This document shows positions 32,841-37,878 of a stretch of DNA of 37,878 nt, piece after piece. The translations under genes were made by a program, and so were the position numbers. The stretch is from NCBI GenBank assembly GCA_027483345.1, contig JAIXUV010000333.1:1-37878 (forward strand), read 5' to 3'. Numbering within the stretch: the stretch's first letter is position 1; every line of letters begins with the position of its first letter. The notes beneath the pieces were generated by a model, which saw nothing but the letters and a program-made list of their open reading frames with translations, did not search any database and had not been told where the DNA came from. The stretch comes from Verrucomicrobiales bacterium. Its GTDB lineage: Bacteria; Verrucomicrobiota; Verrucomicrobiia; Limisphaerales; UBA9464.

Positions 32841-34766
32841 TCAGCGCGGTTGAAACGTCGAGGACGGCTGTGGCCCGCCGGTATGGCGCCGTGCAAAGAG
32901 CAGTCGGAGGCTGTTGAGCACCACCAGCACCGTGCTTCCCTCGTGGGCGGCCACACCCAGAGACAGGGGCACCCTCGGCAGGGCCAGCGTGAGCACCGTC
33001 ATGATCCCGATCGTGCCGAGCGACACCGCGATGTTCTGGCGGATGATCCGGCGTGCCCTCTCGCTGAGCTCCCTTGCATGGAGGAAGTTTTCCAACCTGT
33101 CGTGCATCAGGACGACCTCTGCCTGCTCGATCGCTGCGTCGGAGCCGCGGGAACCCATCGCCACACCGACATCGGCGGCCACCAGGCACGGAGCGTCGTT
33201 CACGCCGTCCCCGATCATGGCCACTCGGTGTCCCTTCTCCTGGTACTCCCGAATGGCGGACACCTTGTCCTCGGGTTTCAGGCCGGATCGCGCCTCGTCG
33301 ATGCCGGACTCCTCATGGATGCGTTGGGCGGCTTCTTTGCGGTCTCCGGTCAACATCACCGTATGCAATCCGTGGCTGCGCAGTCGGGAAACGACGTCCT
33401 TTGCCGAGGATCTGAGCGTGTCCTGGAGCAGAATGCGTCCGCGCAGACCGGGTCCCGCGAGCCAGGTCTCGGTGGTCGTTCCGGGGGGATTGGGGAGCGG
33501 CGTGGTGTAGTCCTGGGAGGTCTGGGTGAGGAAGGCGCGGTTCCCGAGGTGGTGGCGTACACCCCGCCAAAGTCCATGAACTCCCCGACCCGCGACCGTG
33601 CCGGAGTCGGTGACCGGTTCGACGGGAACGTCGCGGTGGTCCGCCTCCCGCGCGAGAGATCTGGATACCGGATGGTTGGAGATCCGTGCGAGCGAGGCGG
33701 CGGCTGCAAACAGATCGGTTTCAGATCCCTCGATGGGTTCCACAGCAACCACCCGTAGCTCTCCCTCGGTCAGGGTGCCGGTCTTGTCCATGGCCACGAC
33801 GGTGATCCCGGCGAGGTTCTCGATGGCAGCGCCTCCGCGGAAAAGGATTCCCGACCGCGCCCCGGCGGCGATGGCGGAGAGGATCGCCGAAGGCACGGAG
33901 AGCACGAGGGCGCATGGCGAGAGGACGACCAGCAGGGTCATGGCCCGGTAGAACGCGCTGGGCCGGACCGCCTCCGAGAAGAAGGGGGGGAGTCCTTGGA
34001 CCTGCCATCCGAAGAGGAACACGGCGAGGCAGAGCGCGAGGACCACCGCCGTGTATCCCGAGCCGAATCGGTCTGTGAACCGTTCCGACGGAGCCTTCAG
34101 GTGCTGGGCAGAATCGATGAGCCGGAGGATGCGCTGAAGGGCGGAGTCGGCGGCGGGCCGCAGAACCCGGCCCTCGACGACGCCCCAGAGGTTAAGGGTG
34201 CCTCCCAGGGCATCGTCTCCCGGCGCCTTGGGGACCGAGTCGGACTCGCCGGTGAGCATCGACTCGTCACAAGCGCTCTGTCCGGACACGAGTTTGAGAT
34301 CCACGGGAACGAGCTCCCCGGCGGTCACTCTCACGGTGTCTCCCGCCTTGAGTGCGTCCACGGGCACGACCGACTCCCTGCCGTCGACGAGCAGGCGTGC
34401 CGACTTGGGGGCGCGGCGGAGGAGGGCGTCGATTTCCCTGCGGGTGCGGCCGGAGGCGTAGTGTTCCATCGCGGCGGAGGCTGAGAAGAGGAACAGGAGC
34501 AGCGCGGCCTCGCCGAAGGCTCCCACCGCGACCGATCCCGGGACCACCAGCAGCATCAGGAAGTGGGTGTCGAAACGCAGACGCAGGAGGTCGGTCCAGA
34601 CCTCGCGTGCGAGGTCCCAGGCTCCGGCGAGGTAGGCGACCATGTAGGCGGCCGTCGAAACCGTGGGCCATCGGGATGCGACGGCCCAGCCGGTGAGGCC
34701 AGCAGCCAGGCAGACGCCGGAGCGGACGGCCATGGACTTCCAGTCGGTCTTCTCGGTTTTGGTCAT
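32841..34766 (-). CDS. Heavy-metal translocating P1B-type ATPase, P1B-4-like (Co/Zn/Fe/Cd)
   Basis: 641 residues from the ATG at 34766 (MTKTEKTDWKSMAV); an in-frame TTG at 34799 is possible. There is no N-terminal HMA metal-binding domain. P-type ATPase landmarks are all present: TGES (actuator), the transmembrane metal motif S283-P284-C285 (LSPCALVLS), DKTGT with phosphorylated D327, the NHPVS nucleotide-binding motif, MLTGD, and GDGVNDAP. The last transmembrane part has H608-E609-G610-S611-T612. An SPC motif with an HEGG-like motif in the last helix is typical of the P1B-4 group, which exports Co, Zn, Fe or Cd; the metal cannot be fixed from the sequence. It is an inner-membrane efflux pump. 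It is divergent from rpsB with 312 bases between; the next gene downstream is the ABC permease (109-base gap). No metal-responsive regulator is visible in the window. Confidence 0.93.
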   Translation of the reverse strand: MTKTEKTDWKSMAVRSGVCLAAGLTGWAVASRWPTVSTAAYMVAYLAGAWDLAREVWTDLLRLRFDTHFLMLLVVPGSVAVGAFGEAALLLFLFSASAAMEHYASGRTRREIDALLRRAPKSARLLVDGRESVVPVDALKAGDTVRVTAGELVPVDLKLVSGQSACDESMLTGESDSVPKAPGDDALGGTLNLWGVVEGRVLRPAADSALQRILRLIDSAQHLKAPSERFTDRFGSGYTAVVLALCLAVFLFGWQVQGLPPFFSEAVRPSAFYRAMTLLVVLSPCALVLSVPSAILSAIAAGARSGILFRGGAAIENLAGITVVAMDKTGTLTEGELRVVAVEPIEGSETDLFAAAASLARISNHPVSRSLAREADHRDVPVEPVTDSGTVAGRGVHGLWRGVRHHLGNRAFLTQTSQDYTTPLPNPPGTTTETWLAGPGLRGRILLQDTLRSSAKDVVSRLRSHGLHTVMLTGDRKEAAQRIHEESGIDEARSGLKPEDKVSAIREYQEKGHRVAMIGDGVNDAPCLVAADVGVAMGSRGSDAAIEQAEVVLMHDRLENFLHARELSERARRIIRQNIAVSLGTIGIMTVLTLALPRVPLSLGVAAHEGSTVLVVLNSLRLLFARRHTGGPQPSSTFQPR

Positions 34767-35078
34767 GTCAGGTTCGGCGTCTCGCGGTTGCTGGGGCAAT
34801 TCCTTCCAGGCGTCCCTGCGTCGCCCTGGCCGTGGATCGGCTCGGTGGAAGTCTCGATCCTCAAATTACCTGTTGCCTGACGATTCTTGCCCGATAGTCT
34901 CCGCCCTCCCGTCTTCCGAAAGGAATCCGGGGAAACGGCCTCAATTCCGGCGCGGATGCGTCGGGCGGCCACAACAACATCGAACTGGAATCCGGTACTT
35001 CCGCCGGATGGGACCATCCGCCGCCCTGTGCGTGCGTTGGGACCGAAACCATGGGAAGCGTAGAGAAGAAAAAGCTGC
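34767..35078. other. 312-base divergent intergenic region (metal ATPase / rpsB)
   Basis: No gene seen. It must contain the promoters of both the P-type ATPase (minus) and the rpsB-tsf pair (plus). A weak plus-strand candidate is TTGCCT at 34873-34878 with TAGTCT at 34895-34900 (16-base spacer). A tiny TTCC-GAAA-GGAA hairpin sits at 34914-34925. I see no recognisable S2 leader structure or metal-regulator operator. Confidence 0.4.
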
Positions 35079-35870
35079 ATGAGCACGATCGGCGTCAAGG
35101 AACTCCTCGAGGCAGGCGTTCATTTCGGACATCAGACCCGTCGCTGGAACCCGAAGATGAAGCGGTACATCTTCGAGGCCCGCAACGGAATCCACGTCAT
35201 CGACCTGTCGAAGACGGTGGTCCAGCTGCAAGAGGCCTGCGACTTCCTGTCCGCCACGGCGGCCAAGGGCGGCAACATCCTCTTCGTCGGCACCAAGAAG
35301 CAGGCGCAGGAAGCGGTGAAGGAATCGGCCAAGGCCTGCGGCCAGCCGTTCGTCACCGAGCGTTGGCTGGGTGGCACCCTGACCAATCTGAAGACCATCA
35401 AGCGCTCGATGAAGCGCATGAAGGAAATCGAGAAGATGGAGCAGGATGGTTCCATCAACCAGTACGTGAAGCAGGAGCAGTCGATGATCCGTCGTGAGCA
35501 TCAGCGCCTGTTCAAGAACCTGGACGGTCTGCGCGCCATCGACGCCGCTCCTGACGTCATGTTCGTGATCGACCTCAAGCGCGAGCACAACGCCGTCGCC
35601 GAGGCCCGTCGCCTGCGCATCCCGCTGGTGGCGATCGTCGACACGAACGCCGACCCCGACCTGGTCGACTACCCGATCGCCGGCAACGACGACGCGATCC
35701 GTTCCGTGAAGGTGATTCTTCAAGCGGTGACCGAGTCGATCTCCAAGGGCAAGGCCGAGGCCGACGCCAAGAAGAGCCGCCGCATCAACCGTGAGGACGA
35801 GCCCTCCGCCCCGGCTCCGGCTCCGACCCCCGTTGTCGCCGCTGAGCCCGCCGCGGCTCCGGCAGCCTGA
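35079..35870 (+). CDS. rpsB: 30S ribosomal protein S2
   Basis: 263 residues, from the ATG at 35079. The S2 signatures are clear: MSTIGVKELLEAGVHFGHQT, RRWNPKMKRYIF, then FVGTKKQAQEAV, ERWLGGTLTNLKTIK and later PLVAIVDTNADPDLVDYPIAGNDDA. The last about 25 residues are an Ala/Pro-rich tail (APAPAPTPVVAAEPAAAPAA), longer than the minimal S2 core and seen in several phyla. The protein binds 16S rRNA and helps assemble the small ribosomal subunit. It is followed after 93 bases by tsf on the same strand, the standard rpsB-tsf pair. A hairpin lies in the gap. The sequence before the ATG is purine-rich (AGAGAAGAAAAAGC) with no clean Shine-Dalgarno. Confidence 0.99.
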   Translation: MSTIGVKELLEAGVHFGHQTRRWNPKMKRYIFEARNGIHVIDLSKTVVQLQEACDFLSATAAKGGNILFVGTKKQAQEAVKESAKACGQPFVTERWLGGTLTNLKTIKRSMKRMKEIEKMEQDGSINQYVKQEQSMIRREHQRLFKNLDGLRAIDAAPDVMFVIDLKREHNAVAEARRLRIPLVAIVDTNADPDLVDYPIAGNDDAIRSVKVILQAVTESISKGKAEADAKKSRRINREDEPSAPAPAPTPVVAAEPAAAPAA

Positions 35871-35893
35871 TCCGCAACGACTTCCAAACTTCT

Positions 35894-35922
35894 GTGCCGG
35901 GCGTCGTCCGCGACCCCGGCAC
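35894..35922 (+). other. Hairpin in the rpsB-tsf gap
   Basis: GTGCCGGG (35894-35901) pairs with CCCGGCAC (35915-35922) around a 13-base loop. No U-tract follows, so it is more likely an attenuator or processing/stability element between the two genes than a full terminator. Confidence 0.45.
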
Positions 35923-35963
35923 GTTGTCTTTCGCAACCCGGAAAATTAAGCCTCTTTTGATCC

Positions 35964-36803
35964 ATGCCTGAAATCACTCCCGCACTCGTCGGACAGCTCC
36001 GCGCCATGACCGGCGCCGGCCTGATGGCCTGCAAGAAGGCCCTTGATGAAACCCAGGGCGACCTGAACGCCGCCGTCGACCTCCTGCGCAAGCAGGGCGC
36101 CGCCGCCGCGGTCAAGAAGGCCGACCGCGCCGCCAACGAAGGCCTCATCGGCCAGGCTGTCGTCGCCGGCGGCCGCGTGGGCACGCTGATCGAAGTCAAC
36201 TGCGAGACCGACTTCGTCGCCCGCAACGACTCGTTCAAGGCGTTCGTCTCCGAGTTGGCCTCCAAGGTTGCCAGCCAGCCTGGCGCCGACCTCGAGTCCG
36301 ACCGCGTGGCCGCCGTGGCCCGCATCGGCGAGAACATCCAGATCCGGCGCACCCAGCGCATCGAGGTCGAGGGCGTCGGCGGCGTTGCCGCCTACATCCA
36401 CACCGGCGGCAAGGTCGGCGTCCTGGTGGAGGTCGGAGCGACCAAGGAGTCCGCGGTCGCCACCGAGGAATTCCGTCAACTCCTGCGAGACATCGCCCTC
36501 CAGATCGCCGCGGCCAGCCCGGTCTCGGTGAGCCGCGACGAGGTTCCGCAGTCGATCATCGACAAGGAACGCGAGATCGCTTCCCAGTCGGACGCCCTCA
36601 AGGGCAAGCCGGCGGCTGCGATGGAGAACATCCTCAAGGGCAAGCTGAACAAGTATTTCGAGACGAACTGCCTGCTGGAGCAGGGCTTCGTCAAGAACCC
36701 CGACCTGAAGGTCGAGGCCCATCTCGGCGCGATCGGCAAGCAAGTCAGTGACACCCTCACGGTGCGCCGGTTCCTCCGCTTCCAGGTTGGCGAAGCGATC
36801 TGA
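35964..36803 (+). CDS. tsf: Elongation factor Ts
   Basis: 279 residues, from the ATG at 35964 (MPEITPALVGQLRAMTGAG). The N-terminal UBA-like helix region is MTGAGLMACKKALDETQGDL, and the EF-Tu-binding signature TDFVARND is at 82-89. The C-terminal part (EREIASQSDALKGKP, then LKGKLNKYF) is the usual coiled-coil/dimerisation-like segment. It is the nucleotide-exchange factor for EF-Tu in the cytoplasm. Length is normal for the family. It is downstream of rpsB and closed by a strong intrinsic terminator at 36829-36860. It lacks a clear Shine-Dalgarno sequence. Confidence 0.99.
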   Translation: MPEITPALVGQLRAMTGAGLMACKKALDETQGDLNAAVDLLRKQGAAAAVKKADRAANEGLIGQAVVAGGRVGTLIEVNCETDFVARNDSFKAFVSELASKVASQPGADLESDRVAAVARIGENIQIRRTQRIEVEGVGGVAAYIHTGGKVGVLVEVGATKESAVATEEFRQLLRDIALQIAAASPVSVSRDEVPQSIIDKEREIASQSDALKGKPAAAMENILKGKLNKYFETNCLLEQGFVKNPDLKVEAHLGAIGKQVSDTLTVRRFLRFQVGEAI

Positions 36804-36828
36804 TCGCGGTCGCAGAACCTACTCTTCC

Positions 36829-36862
36829 AAGGCGCCCCGTTCGCGGGGCGCCTTTTTCTTTT
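36829..36862 (+). terminator. Intrinsic terminator of rpsB-tsf
   Basis: AAGGCGCCCCG (36829-36839) pairs with CGGGGCGCCTT (36844-36854) around a TTCG loop, followed by a T-rich run (TTTTTCTTTT from 36853). It starts 26 bases after the tsf stop. Confidence 0.93.
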
Positions 36863-36875
36863 GGGACTCAGGGGC

Positions 36876-36910
36876 CCCATAAGACTTATGGGTACTATGG
36901 GACTTAAGGC
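36876..36910. repeat. Short 9-bp tandem repeat and inverted repeat between tsf terminator and pseudopilin stop
   Basis: CCCATAAG (36876-36883) and CTTATGGG (36885-36892) form an 8-bp inverted repeat around one base. From 36884 three 9-base units follow: ACTTATGGG, TACTATGGG and ACTTAAGGC (36884-36910). It ends one base before the stop codon of the minus-strand gene. Similar CCCATAAGTC-type short repeats are known to me from Verrucomicrobia intergenic regions, but that is recollection. Confidence 0.6.
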
Positions 36911-36911
36911 A

Positions 36912-37748
36912 CTAGTTCCGAACGCTGGTGCGTTCCGCCAGCCAGATCATGTCCGCATTGTTCGCGGAGGCCACGTTGAGCGGCATGTCGTAGAACCTCA
37001 CCGGTTGCACGGTCCGGGAATCGACCCACTTCCGGATCTCGGCATGTCCGTCGGCGAAGGTGATGCCGCCTGCCCGGTTGTGGTAGCTGGCCGGGTAGTC
37101 GATGATCCGCGCCGCTCCCGGGCTTTCCACCATCTGGTTGGCGAACCCGCCGGCGTTGATGCTGTCGGGATGCTCGTCCAGCAGGACGTACATCTGGGAA
37201 GCACCAACGTTCGCGATGTCCGCGGACTTCTTGAAGATCCGGTAGCGGGTCTGGCCGTCCTGGTAGCCCGAGCCTGGAGGAAGCCATCCGCCGGGACCGC
37301 CCATGGCCTGGCTCATGCCCATGCTCCGAACGCGGGAGAATTTGCGTCCGCCAAGGGTGATCTGGCTGACGTCGGCCGGGCACTTGAAGATCGCCGCCGA
37401 TCCCAGGTACGGCGCCAGCCAGGAATTGGACGGGTTGAGCAGCATGGCGGTGTTGGTGTTGTCGCCCGGGAACGGTCCCGGCCAACCCAGCCAGCCGCCG
37501 ACCCACTGGAAGCGTTCGTCGCGGGAGTTGCCCGGCTGGGTGAGGCGATCCTCGTTGTCCAACGGGTACATGAGATGCGCCAACTGGATCTGCTTGAGGT
37601 TGTTCATGCACCCGGTGCCCATGGCCTTGGTCTTGGCCTTGGCCAGGGCGGGAAGGAGCATCCCGGCCAGGATCGCGATGATGGCGATGACCACCAGGAG
37701 TTCGATGAGGGTGAATGCCGCCCGGGAGAAACGTCGCTCTTGAGCCAT
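36912..37748 (-). CDS. Type II secretion/pseudopilin-like protein with H-X9-DG motif
   Basis: 278 residues, from the ATG at 37748 ([20 protein letters not shown]); the frame extends upstream to 37811 without a better start. The prepilin leader has A11 before F12 instead of the usual Gly at -1, followed by the hydrophobic helix [20 protein letters not shown]. The middle part has [20 protein letters not shown], and the C-terminus carries [19 protein letters not shown] (H-X9-DG). It belongs to the same DUF1559-like pseudopilin group as the protein at 28347-29204, and the two are paralogues. The envelope role is unknown. It converges on tsf, with the terminator and the short tandem repeat in between. 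Confidence 0.9.
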   Translation of the reverse strand: MAQERRFSRAAFTLIELLVVIAIIAILAGMLLPALAKAKTKAMGTGCMNNLKQIQLAHLMYPLDNEDRLTQPGNSRDERFQWVGGWLGWPGPFPGDNTNTAMLLNPSNSWLAPYLGSAAIFKCPADVSQITLGGRKFSRVRSMGMSQAMGGPGGWLPPGSGYQDGQTRYRIFKKSADIANVGASQMYVLLDEHPDSINAGGFANQMVESPGAARIIDYPASYHNRAGGITFADGHAEIRKWVDSRTVQPVRFYDMPLNVASANNADMIWLAERTSVRN

Positions 37749-37818
37749 GTGCGGATGCTTCCCGAAGCCGCGAAGTCCGGGCAACGCCGGAGTTGCGGGT
37801 CGCCGAAACAATCGGGAT

Positions 37819-37878
37819 TCAATGCCAGAGCAGGCGGAGTGCGGCGACGAAGGCGAAGCCGATGATGAGGGTGTCGAA
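37819..37878 (-). CDS. C-terminal fragment of a putative membrane protein (cut by window edge)
   Basis: From base 37878 on the minus strand the frame reads [19 protein letters not shown] and stops at TGA (37819-37821). The 19 visible residues are hydrophobic and end like a transmembrane segment. The stop is 70 bases upstream of the pseudopilin start, so an operon is possible. The identity cannot be judged. Confidence 0.4.
   Translation of the reverse strand, partial: FDTLIIGFAFVAALRLLWH

Noticed and set aside
1-37878. CRISPR arrays, rRNA, riboswitches
   Set aside because: No regularly spaced repeats, rRNA signatures or known riboswitch motifs were noticed on either strand.

Overview
The window comes from a GC-rich chromosome, most likely of a Verrucomicrobiota bacterium (inference from gene content). 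It holds a Planctomycetes/Verrucomicrobia-type membrane-bound dehydrogenase fused to a CxxCH cytochrome, a DUF1800/DUF1501 pair, Tat-exported Gfo/Idh/MocA and TIM-barrel sugar proteins, repeated LamG modules, and two pseudopilin-like proteins with an H-X9-DG motif. Most starts lack a clear Shine-Dalgarno sequence, and intrinsic terminators are frequent and easy to see.

Left part (1-15861). The window opens inside a tagaturonate epimerase (uxaE) gene. It is followed on the same strand by a 1111-residue secreted SGNH-like/dehydrogenase/cytochrome c protein and an aldo/keto reductase. A minus-strand block (13406 down to 5187) encodes a large secreted protein with a thrombospondin type 3 repeat and a C25-like region, then a closely spaced DUF1800-DUF1501 pair. 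Two plus-strand genes, a Gfo/Idh/MocA oxidoreductase and a xylose-isomerase-like TIM barrel, follow, each closed by its own hairpin. This part looks like uronate/polysaccharide-sugar catabolism plus envelope functions.

Middle (15977-29204). A 906-residue protein with three LamG-like modules (minus) is divergent from a 1179-residue transglutaminase/DUF2126 amidoligase-like protein (plus), which is followed by a small cupin. A 772-base gap then leads to an AT-richer three-gene plus-strand cluster: a 1285-residue beta-helix/Calx-beta-like/HAF-repeat secreted protein, a small secreted protein 8 bases downstream, and a pseudopilin overlapping that gene by 4 bases. Base composition falls from about 70 percent GC in the flank to about 40-48 percent in parts of this cluster and recovers within the second gene. 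It is the most foreign-looking and least characterised part of the window.

Right part (29377-37878). On the minus strand lie a DUF255/YyaL-type thioredoxin-domain protein, tRNA-Gly(GCC) with its own terminator, an orphan RbsC-type ABC permease and a P1B-4-like metal-transporting ATPase. Divergent from these are the housekeeping pair rpsB-tsf, closed by a strong terminator. A convergent second pseudopilin-like gene follows, and the last 60 bases appear to hold the C-terminus of a membrane protein on the minus strand.

There is no CRISPR array, insertion sequence, transposase, integrase or rRNA that I can see.
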